This document shows positions 50,701-62,199 of a stretch of DNA of 64,000 nucleotides, in pieces. This stretch comes from Thermothelomyces thermophilus ATCC 42464 (lineage: Eukaryota > Ascomycota > Sordariomycetes > Sordariales > Chaetomiaceae). A model generated the notes under the pieces. The model was given only the letters and a program-made list of their open reading frames with translations. It had not been told where the DNA came from and did no database searches. How positions within the stretch are numbered: the stretch's first letter is position 1; each line of letters begins with the position of its first letter. The stretch spans positions 1,984,001 through 2,048,000 of the forward strand of contig NC_016476.1 in assembly GCF_000226095.1 (NCBI RefSeq), in the 5' to 3' direction. Position numbers and translations under genes: made by a program.

Positions 50701-52029
50701 TTCTTTAGCACTTAGGTAAGCAGGACATTAATATACTCTAGGTAGTTATAGATAGACTTGGCCAAATCTATATATTAGGAATCTAGAAGATGCTCTAGTT
50801 CTCGAGTAGAAGTTTCCTAGAAAGAGTCGTTCTACTTCTAGCATTCCTTAATAGTAGCTTTAAAAGTAGCCTAGTCCTTTTTCTTTGACTCTAGCTACTA
50901 GTTAAGGATTTCCTAAAGGTTATCTATATATTATTATTCGAAGTAGGAGATCTTATTATTATTATCTTTACTAAAGATCTTATAGGCCTTTATAAAACGT
51001 TTAAGGTACTTAGTAGCATTATAACTAGAGAAGAGACTAGGTAATCCCTTATCTATTAGTAAAGGGAATATAACCTAAATAACTTTGGCAAGTCTATTTA
51101 CTATAATACTTACTTAAGTATAATACTTGACTTCTAAATCTAAAGTAAGGTTTCTAAACTCTAATAATTAAGGCAATTCTAATAGCATCTTTCCTAATAA
51201 GGTTTTAATATATCTAGATATAAGAGGCATTAAGAGTAGTAATTCTAATTAAAGTATTTACTAAACTAATAAAAAGAATAATACCTAAGGTTACTATTCT
51301 TAATTATACTTTTTTATTTAGGTAACTTCTTTAAGATAACTCTTCCTTCTAAATAGCTAATCTAGGAAGCCTTCTTCCTTTCTTTTAGGTCTTCCTATAA
51401 CTAGTAAGATCAAATATAAACTTAGTCTACCGCTTTTACTCCTTCAAAATATACCTAGTAAAGCCATTCCTAAACCTTTTAATAGGGGATACCCTATAAT
51501 AATAGCGCTCTAACCCCTAAAGTTAGAACTCCTAAAATAATAAGACAAACCTATACTAGACTATTAAAGAGTAATAATATATAAATAGATATACCCTTAC
51601 TAGCAAGCGCTAGTACTAAGGTAACTAGGGCTAGGATAGCTATAAAGCTTTCCTCTAATGTCTATATAAGTCCAAAATCTCGTTTCTAAATCCTGAATAG
51701 TTCTAGCATTACTAATCTATATTTTAGAGTTTCTTTCCCTTTAGATAGACGTTAAACTCCTTTAAACGTATTATCCCGCGATTCCTACTATCTCTACTAG
51801 CGGTGTTATTACGTTAGGGCAAGAGTGGTTCCCTAGCCTACCACTAGATATACCGATCTCTTAGTACCTATATTTGCTCTTCTTACTTTCTTAATAGTTT
51901 TACTATACATGCCTCTATATATATATCTTTACTCCTTTATTGTAAACGTTACTATCCTACTATACTTAAAGTCTAGTAGTCTAATTTAGACTTAGAGCTA
52001 AGCTCTTCCTTGATTAAGCCCCTAAAATA
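44780..52029 (-). pseudogene. Gypsy-C gag-pol relic
   Basis: The RT catalytic box at 47153-47142 reads Y-L-D-D with both Asp codons intact, preceded by Y-V. Integrase is readable at about 46.3-44.8 kb, with R-G-S-K-F-K-G (from about 45590) and S-P-Y-N-S-R-A-N-G-I at about 45505-45465. The C-terminal part has a Y-G-L-Y remnant that may be the GPY motif near 45,000. Gag and protease are presumed in 48.5-51.9 kb, where I could not identify single motifs. Frequent TAG/TAA stops show that it is dead. I saw no chromodomain. Confidence 0.75.
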
Positions 52030-52473
52030 TAAGCTAGTACTAACCCTCTAGGGTACCATTTAGCACCTCTAGAACCAAACCTCCGTCTAGTCAGATAGGG
52101 AAGAGCTTTAGCTTAAAATGTCTAGGGCATCTAAGTATTTATAGTTATAGTAGGCAAGTTTAACTATCTAGATTATAATAGCGGTAAAGGTAGTAATAGT
52201 AATGTCCCTCTAGATAGACGTAGAAGAGTCTACTTATATGGAAAAAAGATATCGTAGCTTATAAAAGAAAGAAGAACTATATTCTATTACTCTAATCTAT
52301 TAGAGTAAATGAGTGTTAAAAGCTATCTATTATCCTTATCTATCTGTCCAGTGCCCCTAGATAGGCAACTCCTATTTATACCTATTATATATAGTAAAGC
52401 TCTATAGAACTGGAAAAATAAAACTGTACCCTATGCTCCTTTAGTTATATTAAGAACTTCTAGCCCTAATCTA
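52030..52473 (-). repeat. Gypsy-C 5' LTR
   Basis: Second copy of the LTR; more strongly RIP-mutated than 40543-40992. Followed by ATAG at 52474-52477. Confidence 0.88.
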
Positions 52474-52477
52474 ATAG

Positions 52478-52904
52478 GTAATAAGAGCTAAAGGTAGGGT
52501 TTATAGTAATAGAGGACTATAATAATTAGTAAAGAGCCTATAAAAAGAGAGGTAAATAATATATAGAGAGATACTTATTTAGCTAGTAAAATGCTCTATA
52601 TTCCATATACTTAACATTTTATATACTAAGATTATATAATATAATAGACTTAGAGCTATTAATGGATAATTAACTAATAGGTTTACTAGTTATAAGGAGT
52701 CAAGTTATAGCTTAAACCTTATAGTTATATGTACGATTAAAATAGCATTAACTACTATATTTAATATAAGTAATATAAACTATACCATTTAAATATATAT
52801 AAAATGTAAAATAGGGCTTATAATAATAATAGTAAGAGTAAAAGGAGTCTTATAAACTACCTAGATAGCAAACTATATAAGGGTAAGGCATTTTATAGAT
52901 ATAA
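52478..52904. repeat. RIP-degraded DNA right of Gypsy-C
   Basis: TA-rich and without recognisable coding. By the shared ATAG duplication it was contiguous with the sequence ending at 40542. Confidence 0.5.
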
Positions 52905-53015
52905 AAGAGTTTTATAGAGGAGAGAAAATAAAGGCTATAAAAAATTAGTAATATAGGTAGAACATGCTAAAAATTTAGACAGAGAAAATAGGGGCTATAA
53001 AAATTAGTATGCTAA
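52905..53015 (+). repeat. Minisatellite-like repeat at the LINE insertion site, left part
   Basis: Imperfect units containing GGCTATAAAAATTAGTA and GCTAAAAATTTAG. The same units resume at 58235-58300 beyond the LINE. Confidence 0.65.
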
Positions 53016-53329
53016 GGAGAATAGGTAATCTCTTAGAATACGGAACTTATATCTTTGCAAATACCCTACCAAAACATACGAAACTACCATCGCTGGAAAG
53101 CTCTCGAAAACCGCTATCTAACGGTACCACTTTCAACTACGCGCGAGCCGTTGCAGGTGTGCAACAGGCATCGTAGGCGTAGGAACCGGACCCGACCGCA
53201 ATCCGACCGTACCTCACACGCCTGTCAAAATTTTCACCGTATAGACCACCTAGTGCCCCTAAGCGTAACGTCGATTTAAGGCCTAACGCTAAGCCACTGA
53301 GTGGGGAGGCCTATGGCTTCGAACTAATT

Positions 53330-54690
53330 AAAGGGGGGCCTACTATAGGACTACCTTGCCCTAGATATTAAGGAGCTAAGGGGTCTCGTTACGTAACTAG
53401 TCAACCTTGTACTAAGCCCTAAATAGGGCAAGGTATAGGACCTTGCTAATAGGCTCTTATAGGGCCTTATGACTACTATTATAGGCCTGGTTCTGAACCT
53501 ATAGGAACTTATAGCTAAGGAAGTTAAAAAGGGGCTTAAAGAAGCCCTTAAGGCTACTCCCTGCCCTACCTAGGCATAGGTAGCTATAAGCTTGTAATAG
53601 GGGGTAATAGGCCCCTAGGGAGGCCTACTATCGGCCAAGGCGGTGCCGTTATAGGTCTTGTAGGAGGTTATAATACGGAACGTAAGCCTATAGGAGGACC
53701 TTAAAGCCTGAACCCCGGCCGAGATAGTCTAAGCAGTTAACGGGGCTTCTAGCTGCTAGGGAGCTATTACGGCTAGGAAGCTCCCAAGCAAGGATATAAT
53801 AGTAGTCTTTAAGGATAAGGCTACTAAGGATTAGTATTTGGTTAACAAGCGATAGGTAATTATAGCCTTTGGAGAGGAGGCTAGGGAGGTTGGTAGGGCC
53901 TATATAGTTCTAGCCAAAGGAGTCTAGAAGGAGGAGCTATAGGGGGTTAGCGAACAAGATTTCAAAGGGGCTATAGGCCTATACTTAGTCGAAATAGTCA
54001 AGTTCTGGCTGCTAAAGAGCCTATAGAGGAAGTGGGCTATAGTACTCCTAGGCCTATAGAACCTCGAAGAGGCCCGGAAGGCCTATAATAAGGGTGTAGT
54101 CTAGGATACCTAGGTATTAGACTATAAGCCTTACTAGGATACTTTAGAGCCGAGGTAGTGCTATAGGTATTAGAGCTTTGGCTATACCTAGTAGTATTAC
54201 TAGTGGCCGGCCTATTATAGCTATTATAGCGTAAAGGCCTATAGGGAAGGGGGGAAAGCTAGGGAGGCCTAATGCCCTACCTACTCTAACCAACTCCCTT
54301 ATAGGTATACGGCCTGTAAGGGCCCCTATATAGCCTAGTATAGGGGCTGCCCAAAGAAAGTCAAGGCCTAGGAAAGGGCTAGGGAGGCCTATTAGTATAG
54401 ACCCTAAACCTTCTAACTACTAGAGTAATTATACTAGAAGGTAGCCTTCGAGTTTAGTAACTAGCCGGAAGATAATAACTACTATTAAACCAGGGCTAAA
54501 CGCCCTTACAAGAGGCCTACCCTAGCCTAATAGGCGGCTAGGAGCGCCTTATTTGACGCCCGACAGACCCGTATCTCCTTTCTATAGCCTAGAACCTCCT
54601 CCTTTTTACAACTAGCCGAGGGGGTAATGGTTATAGAGCTAACTACTATACCCTCGGCCTCTGCTCCAGCCACCTCGAATGCAAATTAAG
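53330..54690 (+). pseudogene. LINE ORF1 (gag-like, zinc knuckles)
   Basis: The plus-strand frame carries many TAG stops at former Gln codons. A clear CCHC knuckle lies at 54159-54200 (C-x2-C-x4-H-x4-C; the second Cys, His and last Cys codons are now TAT or TAC). It is followed by a second Cys/His cluster near 54205-54240 and a third near 54310-54355. Three knuckles near the C-terminus are usual for ORF1 nucleic-acid chaperones of fungal LINEs. Confidence 0.75.
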
Positions 54691-54699
54691 ATCCTTTAG

Positions 54700-57600
54700 T
54701 AGAATACCTAAGGTAACAAATAAGCCCTTAAGGTCCTATTAGAGGAAGCCAAATACGACCTACTAGCTATTTAGGAACTATAGATTAACCGGTTTATAAA
54801 GTTAATATACTACCCCTAGGCTTTGAAATACTACCTAGTCTACAAGCCTAAGGGTAAGGCAGCTATTCTAGTGGCTAAGCGCTTCCTAGTTAGCTAGTAG
54901 GACTATTTAGCAGAGGAAAACTGGTATAAGGTAACCTTTCTAGCCCTAGGAGAGAGGGGGTTTAAGCTCTAGTTAATCTATAATAATAAGGGGGAGCAGG
55001 CCTTCTTATAGGACCTACTAGCCCTACCTTGGCCAACCTACCCCCTAATTCTTATAGGTAACTTTAACCTCCACTACCTAGTCTAGGACCTATTTAACAG
55101 GCTTAGCCCGGGGGCTAGGGATCTCCTTAGCCTTATAGACTAGTAGGACCCCGACCTATATACGCCTTATAGCCAGGTCACTAAGGCCCCCTAGAGGGAC
55201 TAACGTAGCTAGCCTTCTATAATAGACCTATTCTAGGCCTTGGCCGGGCTAGAAGTGACCTATAGAGATATCATAGAACGTGGGAAATCTGACTACTACT
55301 TATAGGCCCTAAATGTCTCCCTCTAAGGGACTAATAGGCCTGTACCGGCTAGTAAAGGGTAGGACTAGAAGAGCCTAGACAAGGAGGTCACGTAGGCCGA
55401 GGCGGCCTACCTCCTACTCTGGCTTGGTAGGTAGGTATCAGCCCTGGCTAGGCCTATCTTCTAGGGCCTAGAGGAGCTTTTACAGGCCTTTGACAGGCTT
55501 ATAGAGGCCCTCGAGGAGATAGCTTTGGTCTCGGCTCCGGCAAAGAAGGCTAGTATAGGTGGTAAACGAGCTCGATAGTAGACAAAGGAGGTTTAAGAGG
55601 CCTAGAAGAGGGCTAAGGAGGTAGAGAGAGCCTATAAGGGCTCCCTAAACCCCTATATATAGGAGGCACTTCAGCAGGCCCTACGGGACTAGGCTAAGAC
55701 CATTACAGCCGCGAAGACCAAGAGCTAAAGAGCTACGCTACAGGAGGTAACTAACCGGCTAGACCTGCTATAGAGGCTAGAGCGGTAGGCAAGGCTATAA
55801 AGCTACCTACTAGTCAACCCTCTAAAGCTCCCGGCCTTTGAAAGAGGGCTTATAACCTACTAATAGAAGGCTAGGGCCCTAGCCGATAAGTTCTTTCCGA
55901 ACCTAGAAATAGACCTATCGGATATCGACAACTCAGAACTAAACAACCATTAGGAGCCGAAGTTTGAAATAGACCAAGAGGTCACGGTAGGCAAGGTTAG
56001 GGTAGTACTAGCTAGAGCGGCCCTATAGAAGGCCCTAGGGGAGGACCTCCTCCCTATAGGCCTATTAAAGGCCTATAGGCGGCCGCTCTACCAGATACTA
56101 GCTAAACTAGCCTCGGAGAGCCTATAGCTTGGCTATTTCCTAGCCTAGTTTAAAAGGGCTAAGACAGTAGTCCTCTATAAGCCTAGCAAACCCCTATAGG
56201 CCTACTTTACCCTAGGTAGCTATAGGCCTATAGCCCTCCTACTAATAGTAGGTAAGGTACTAGAGGCTATAGTTACCTAGAAGGTAACAGCCGTTGTAGA
56301 GGCCTATAGGCTTCTCCCGGCCGAGTAGATAGGTAACTAGGAATATAGGTCTATAGAACTAGCCATTTAGCTTGTTACGGCCTAGGTTTAGGAGGCTTAG
56401 AGGTATAAGGCGGCTACTTCCCTCCTATAGCTCGATATCTTAGGGGCTTTTGACACTATTAACTATACCTAGCTACTAGCCACTTTACAGAGCTAGGGCT
56501 TCCCAAAGTGGTTAGTAGTCTAGGTCAGGGAGTAGCTATAGGATAGGGTAGCTATCCTCTACTTTGATAGCTAGGAAATAGAGGATATAGTAGTAAGGGC
56601 CGGGGTCCTATAAGGGTTACCCCTCTCCCCTATACTATTTATCCTCTATATAGCCTCCCTCTACTAGGCCATTTGCTAGGCTAGCCCTATAGTTAGTTTA
56701 ATAGGTTTTACTGACGATACCAACCTCCTAGCCTTTAGAAGGGCTGAGGAGGCCTGTAATGGTTAGCTACAAAGGGCCTAGAAGGCCTACCTCTAGTAGG
56801 CAAGGACCCGGGGTATAGCTTTTGCCCCGGAAAAGTGCGAGCTCATCTACTTCAACAGGGGCCGGAAACAGTGGTTACAACTGCTAGAGCTCTTACAGCC
56901 TAGAGGGGGTATTACTACTATAGCGCCTTCGAAGTCGGCCAGATTCCTTAGGGTCTGGCTAGACTAGAGGCTATAGTAGGGCCCCCACTACACAAAGGTA
57001 GCCAAGAAGCTAGAAATCTAGGAGTTTGCCCTAACCAGGCTTGCTACAAAGACCTAAGGCCCTGGCCTCCTATAGGCCTACAAGGTCTATACTAAGTATA
57101 TCTATAGCGCCTTAGCCTATAGAGCCTTGAACTTCTATAAGCCTACTAAGCTAGGGGGTAAGCCAGAAGGCCCTGCTAGGGAACTATCGAAGGCCTAGTA
57201 TAAGGCCCTTTAAGTAGTTACTAGGGCCTATAAGGCTACCCCTATCCGGTACCTCGAAACAGAAGCCTAGGTACTACCCCTCGACCTCTATCTTAATAAG
57301 AGGCTAGCTAACTTCGAAGCCAAACTCGACCAACCGCTCTTATAGACCGGGGTAGGTCTAGGGGCCTCCCAGGTCCCTACAAAGGCTCTTATCTAACAGG
57401 CCTATAATAGACTAAGCTAGAGGTTCCGGAAGAGAAAGGCCAGGGTAAGGGGCTAAGAGCCGAAGCCTATAGCCCTAGAGGTAATAAGGTCGACGGTCCG
57501 GCAGTAGGTTTAGGAGGGCTATAGAGGGGGTCGACCCCCCCCATAGACCCTATAAAGAAGGCTATAGGCTATAGAACTAGCCATATTAGCTAGCTAGAGC

Positions 57601-58210
57601 AACCGTTAGAGGGCTAACCAAGCTAGTAGGAGGATATAGTACGTATTAGACAAGGACCCTCTATACCTAGTTTTTATAGGGGAAGGCCTATAAAGGTACT
57701 AGGGCCTAACAAAGGCCTAGAGCTCCCTACTAGTATAGGCCTGTATAGGGGCTATTAGCCTCCGTGACTTCCTTTTTAGGGTTCAAGTCCCAGGGGTCAG
57801 TACCCCCTACTATGCCCATAGCCAGGGGAGGGAAACTATAGAGTACCTAGTCGTATAGTGCCCGAACCTATTAAGAAGCCGAATATAGGAATCCTAGGAA
57901 ATATGGTTATAAAGGGACCTAGACCTTGTTCTACGGGGTACAGGGACCCGTAACCATCGTTTGGCAAGGAGGGTTCTATAGTGGCTAATGGACCTAGGGA
58001 GGCTCCCAGAATACCGCCTCGTAAGGAGGCTAGACCGGGAGGGAAGGCCTCTATAGGGCTAATCTAGCCACTTCTCCTTTTCTTTGTAGTATATTGGTAC
58101 TCCGGATTAGGCATTAGAGGCGGGACAGAGGTTTTTATCCGGCCTATTAGGCACGGTTTCCTTTGTATATAACTAGAGAGGCTCTGGCATGCTTATTAGC
58201 ATAGCAGTGT
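54700..58210 (+). pseudogene. LINE ORF2 (endonuclease and reverse transcriptase)
   Basis: About 1,150 codons in one plus-strand frame interrupted almost only by TAG/TAA. The apurinic-type endonuclease shows L-I-G-N-F-N-L-H at 55051-55074 (usual GDFN, Asp codon mutated). RT shows Y-R-P-I-A-L near 56220, L-D-I-L-G-A-F-D near 56432, G-L-P-L-S-P near 56617 and the catalytic F-T-D-D at 56707-56718, with both Asp intact. The C-terminus has a late Cys/His region (V-Q-C-P-N near 57855). I saw no RNase H motif. Confidence 0.85.
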
Positions 58211-58234
58211 AGGACTAATAATAATAATAATAAT

Positions 58235-58320
58235 AAATTAGTACGCTAAAAATTTAGGCTATAAAAATTAGTACGTTAAAAATTTAGACTAATGAAAATT
58301 CTTAATAGTTTTCGTATATT
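58235..58320 (+). repeat. Minisatellite-like repeat, right of LINE
   Basis: Continues the units seen at 52905-53015: AAATTAGTACGCTAAA, then GGCTATAAAAATTAGTACG. Confidence 0.65.
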
Positions 58321-59924
58321 AGAAAGTTATCTATTAATAGCCTTCTTAGCTATAAAACGTTAATAATTAGTTAGTATAGACCCTTGCTTTCCCGTAAAAA
58401 ATATCATCCTACTAATAGTAAACGTTTTTTCCGTTCTGTAGTCTATATATAATAGACAAGCCCTGGACACGCTGTCGCGTCCGGGCTGGTCCTGGGCACG
58501 CTCGGCTCCTGCCTGTTCTGGCTGGTCGGGTTCGTTCTGCTAAGGGTCTATTATGTCGTCGTCGGCGTGTGCAAGGAGGCGGAGGGTGTAGTGAAAGCCC
58601 CAAAGATGGGGCCCCGGAAGAGGGGAGGGGAAGGGGGGGTAGGGGAAATAGAATGGACAGAAAGGGAGAAGAGAGACAAAAGGTTCGGCGATGAACTGTT
58701 AATCGGGGTGGGCGTGGTAGCGGATCCGACTAGCGGCGGACGAGGTTGTTGACCGGAATGGTGAGCCTCCTAGATCCGACCTCTCCGAGCGTCGAGCAGC
58801 CCGATGTGTGTCATCACTTGGCCAATAAAAGAAACCTGAAAAAGATCAGCTGCAAAGGGTACCTACACAGCATGGTGGAACTGAAGAGGAATGAATAAGC
58901 CTGGGCTAGCTTGGGCCTTGATTGTGTAATAATATTCCCTGCTGACCCTCTAATTACTCTTACCATCCACCACCGTTCCGAGACTGGGCGTCGATTGACA
59001 CAGCTCGAGATTGCACTCCTGAAAGAGAAGAGACTGGCTAGTCTCTTGTAGGTTCGACAGTTATCACATCATGATATCTCGCAATCATTTAATTATCCAA
59101 GGGTCAGCAACAACTCAGGAGCAGTCCACAGCACTCATACAGGTGTCGGGCCAGGATTCCAACGTCACGCAATCTCCCCACCGCTCTAGTACTGTTAGAC
59201 AGTAAGGTTCCATAATCTGCCCTATATCTGATTAGGGGTCTACATTCACCTACTAATTCGCATGTCAATTGACATTCCGACAAGGCGCTTGCGCTCCGTC
59301 CGGAGTCGTCAACACCACAGAACCACAAAGGTCTGGTGCACGACGACGCTTGTTCCTCAATTGCCGCTGCAAGCATGTCGTCTTTATCGAAAAGCCCTCT
59401 ATCATTCTTCAGTTCCCGAGTAGATCACGCCAAATTTGGCGAGAACCTGCTAATGCCCCCAATCAATTTTGTCTCTCTTCCGGCCTTAACCCAGCCTGAT
59501 GGCGCCCACGGTTGACGGTTGTCCAGTGCTTGCAGCAAGATGATTGGAGTGTCTCGAGATTAATCGAGATGAAACCAAAGACTTATACTGAGTGACCGGC
59601 GTGAGAGCAGACTGAAGAAGAGTTGAGGGATGTCGACCAAGCCGCTGCCGACGAGGGGGGGCCAGCCATGAAATACGTCCCAGGTGTGTGGAGCACACGC
59701 AGCTCAATCCATCGACGGGGAGTTCCGCCCCGGCGAGCCATGGGTGACACCAAGAGCTACCGTTCCCATTCGCGCTGCGAAGGTCACTCCCTCCAGCAGC
59801 ACATAAATATGGGCAAGACCACAACGGAAGAGGGAGTCTTCGCATGGCGCCGAAAGGAAAAGATGCAGTGGGGGTCAATATGTGCGCATTCCGATTCTGG
59901 CTCTCGCACGGCTCCCCCTCCTAA
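58321..59924. other. Transition to gene territory, no supported gene
   Basis: TA-rich DNA ends at about 58,440. The rest has normal composition, with a purine-rich stretch at about 58,600-58,680. Open frames of 60-130 codons on both strands (for example 59486-59878 minus) show no domain. It includes the 3' flank of the DPH2 gene. Confidence 0.45.
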
Positions 59925-61634
59925 TTACCTCCGCTCTGCAGCTTCACCGACTGTGTACCCCCTGGCGACACCACTCCTGCCCTCCTCGATAGCGGCGCTC
60001 TCCTCCATGACGTAGTCGCTCCCGAGACCCTGCCAAGTGCGCTGCGACCGGAGGTATTCGGCGCCAGGGCTGACCACCCCGTTGACCGTGGCCAGCTCCG
60101 CCTTGGGCCGGAGGGCCAGCGCGCTGCTCGATCTGGCCTGCCCTTCTTCCGGTCGTGTCCCTCCCTCCTGCTTGGCCTTGCCGTTCGCCCTCGTTGTCCC
60201 GCTCCTCATCGGCCGACTGTGACTGACCAGCTTTCCGGTCCTCAGATCGAACTCGGGCGGTGCGGACTCCTCCTCATCCTCCTCCTCCTCCTCTTCATCG
60301 TTCCTATCCTCGTCCCTGCTCCCATTGACCCTCTCGTTCTCTCCTCCCATCTCCATCTTACCTCGCACACCCGCCTCCTCCCCCGATACCTTCTCCTCCT
60401 TCTCCATACCGCTCGCCCGCCCGAGGACTTCGATGCCGCCCCACCACTCGCCGGTCCAGACCCTCCGGTCGTCCCCGACGAGGGCGAGGTCGAGCTCGAA
60501 GGGGGTGACGATGGGCCGGTAGTAGCCGTCGGCGTCGCCGTCCTCGACGAGGCTGCTCTCCCAGCAGCCGACGACGACCCAGCCTTCGACCTCGGCAAAG
60601 TTGGCCAGCTTGGCCGGGTTGAGCTTGCCGACGACGACGGTGTAGCTCTTCTTGCCCGCGGCGGCGATCCGCGCCCGGATCGCCTCGACCGACGACAGGT
60701 AGTTGGCCACCGAGAGCGTGTTGACCAGGATGCCGATGATGCCGGCCGAGGCCAGCGTCAGCAGGCGGGCGTACCGGCGGCCCAGGAGGCGGGCCGTCGA
60801 GAAGGCCGCGGCGGACGACGTCGCGCCGCTGGTGGGGTCGGTGGTGGGGTGGATGTGGAGGTCGCGGACGCGGGAGGAGAGGGCGAGCAGGAGGGCGGTC
60901 GGGGGGGTGGAGATGTGGAAGATGGAGTGGGACTTGAGGTCGACGGCGGAGGGGTCCGCGTCGGTTGCTTCGCCGCCGGGGAGGACGAGTTTGCGGTTGG
61001 GGATGGCGCCGGTCGGGTCGTGAACGATGGCTGTGGAGAGCAAGTTGGCGTAGCCGCGTTTGTGCAGCTCGGACGCGAGCGCTGGCACGTGGTCCTGATA
61101 GGTCACGTCGGCCATGAGGACGACCTCGGCGTCCTTGTCGGGATATTGCTTCTCGAATGCTGCCAGGGTCTCGCCGTGGTCGAGGTCGTGGTGGGTGAAG
61201 ACGTAGACGACGGGGAGGCGGGAGGTTGGAGAGAGGCACGAGCGGCCGTAGTGCACCACGACGTCGGCATTGACGTGCTCGGCAGCGATCTCGTCGACGC
61301 AGCACGCGCTGTAGGAAGTATCGGCCAGGATGTATATCTTTTCCGGTCGTTCGGATGGATCGCCGGACCGGCCGAGGGACTCGAGCTCTGCGTTCAGTGC
61401 CTGGACCACGCGTGGCCCATCTCGCAGCATGTGGTCGGGGAACTGGAGGGCTATCCTCTTCCACCCGCCCTGGCGCACCTCCCTCGCCGTCCGAGCAATC
61501 TCGTACACGGCGCGCAGCTCATCGTCGGATTTCGGCGGCGCCTGGGCGTCGGCTTCTGGGGAGGTCACAGCATACTCGAAGACGTGTTCCGCCGGGGTCG
61601 AGAGGACGGGCGCTGCTGATAGTTCGGCGGTCAT
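59925..61634 (-). CDS. DPH2: Diphthamide biosynthesis protein 2
   Basis: Single-exon gene of 569 residues. With DPH1 it forms the iron-sulphur enzyme that starts diphthamide synthesis on a histidine of elongation factor 2, in the cytosol. Family marks: R-I-A-L-Q-F-P-D-H near residues 60-68; [12 protein letters not shown] with Cys111/112; H-Y-G-R-S-C-L with Cys133; and G-C-W-E-S with Cys357. These fit the three-domain arrangement and cluster cysteines of this family. The start at 61634 gives the usual N-terminal lead before the first domain. After residue 410 comes a non-conserved hydrophilic stretch with a Glu/Asp run (about 446-456), then a conserved-looking E-F-D-L-R-T-G-K-L and a C-terminal tail ending near Y-L-R-S and T-W-Q-G-L. 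Confidence 0.95.
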   Translation of the reverse strand: MTAELSAAPVLSTPAEHVFEYAVTSPEADAQAPPKSDDELRAVYEIARTAREVRQGGWKRIALQFPDHMLRDGPRVVQALNAELESLGRSGDPSERPEKIYILADTSYSACCVDEIAAEHVNADVVVHYGRSCLSPTSRLPVVYVFTHHDLDHGETLAAFEKQYPDKDAEVVLMADVTYQDHVPALASELHKRGYANLLSTAIVHDPTGAIPNRKLVLPGGEATDADPSAVDLKSHSIFHISTPPTALLLALSSRVRDLHIHPTTDPTSGATSSAAAFSTARLLGRRYARLLTLASAGIIGILVNTLSVANYLSSVEAIRARIAAAGKKSYTVVVGKLNPAKLANFAEVEGWVVVGCWESSLVEDGDADGYYRPIVTPFELDLALVGDDRRVWTGEWWGGIEVLGRASGMEKEEKVSGEEAGVRGKMEMGGENERVNGSRDEDRNDEEEEEEDEEESAPPEFDLRTGKLVSHSRPMRSGTTRANGKAKQEGGTRPEEGQARSSSALALRPKAELATVNGVVSPGAEYLRSQRTWQGLGSDYVMEESAAIEEGRSGVARGYTVGEAAERR

Positions 61635-62199
61635 GGCTGCGAGACTCGAGAAAAGAGGGTTGGCTCAAGGTCGTAGGCGAGGTCGACTTTCGGCCGAAAT
61701 TTTTGGCGGGGTCGTTGTCCAAAGCCAAACTTGCCCCGCGATTTGGGGGACGTCGGGTAACTGCGGGTCTGGCTTGTTGCTGGTCCGCCGCTGGCCTGCA
61801 GTGGCCGAGCGGTCGAGCCCACGGCCACCACCGCGGGTCCGAGAGGCACAGGAGGCGAGCCAACTACCTTAACTACCTAGTACCTCAACTTCCTTTCCAA
61901 GGTCAGTCGGAAACTCTTTAACACGTCATACTTGTCGGCAATACAGAGCGCCTTCTGAAAATATTTGCAAAGTGAAAACAAATCGAACCAAACCGGCTTG
62001 CATCAACCAATGATGAAGTAACTACTGTGCATCGTATTTACGTTGACATTAATTGTGGTTCTCGACTTGCTCTACTGTGTAGACTACGTTCTATGCTAAT
62101 TAGATACCCCATATGAATTTTCGCTGCCGCTGATGCACCATCCAAGCACCTTGTAAAAAAAAACCCTCTCTATATCTATCCGACATCTCCGCAGCTCAA
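61635..62199. other. Intergenic: DPH2 promoter and MFS gene 3' flank
   Basis: GC-rich next to the DPH2 start (to about 61.87 kb), then A+T-richer 3' flank. No gene recognised. Confidence 0.5.

Larger units (their letters stand above)
40543..52473 (-). mobile_element. Gypsy-C: large LTR retrotransposon on the minus strand
   Basis: LTRs at 40543-40992 (450 bp) and 52030-52473 (444 bp) flank 11.0 kb. The 4-bp duplication ATAG is at 40539-40542 and 52474-52477. Polymerase motifs are on the minus strand, so 52030-52473 is the 5' LTR. Element order by descending coordinate: gag/protease region, RT, RNase H, integrase, then an unusually long post-pol region. At 11.9 kb it is much longer than Gypsy-A without its insert or Gypsy-B (7.1 and 7.4 kb). 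Confidence 0.88.
53016..58234 (+). mobile_element. Full-length LINE (non-LTR retrotransposon), RIP-degraded
   Basis: 5.2-kb element with a GC-richer 5' leader (about 53040-53320), ORF1, ORF2 and a (TAA)n tail at about 58214-58234. A 15-bp duplication, AAATTAGTAYGCTAA with one T/C difference, is at 53001-53015 and 58235-58249. Fungal LINEs with zinc-knuckle ORF1 plus endonuclease-RT ORF2 are typically Tad1-like. The TAA tail resembles I-type elements, so the clade is not fixed. Confidence 0.88.

Noticed and set aside
53055-53279. 74-codon frame near the LINE 5' end
   Set aside because: Lies in the LINE 5' leader, Arg-rich without motif; treated as untranslated leader rather than a gene.
60358-61464. 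368-codon minus frame overlapping DPH2
   Set aside because: Alternative frame of the same GC-rich sequence, Arg/Pro-rich, no domain.
60219-61619. 466-codon open frame on the plus strand
   Set aside because: Antisense to DPH2, which has full family motifs. The plus frame is Gly/Val/Asp-rich low-complexity caused by high GC3.
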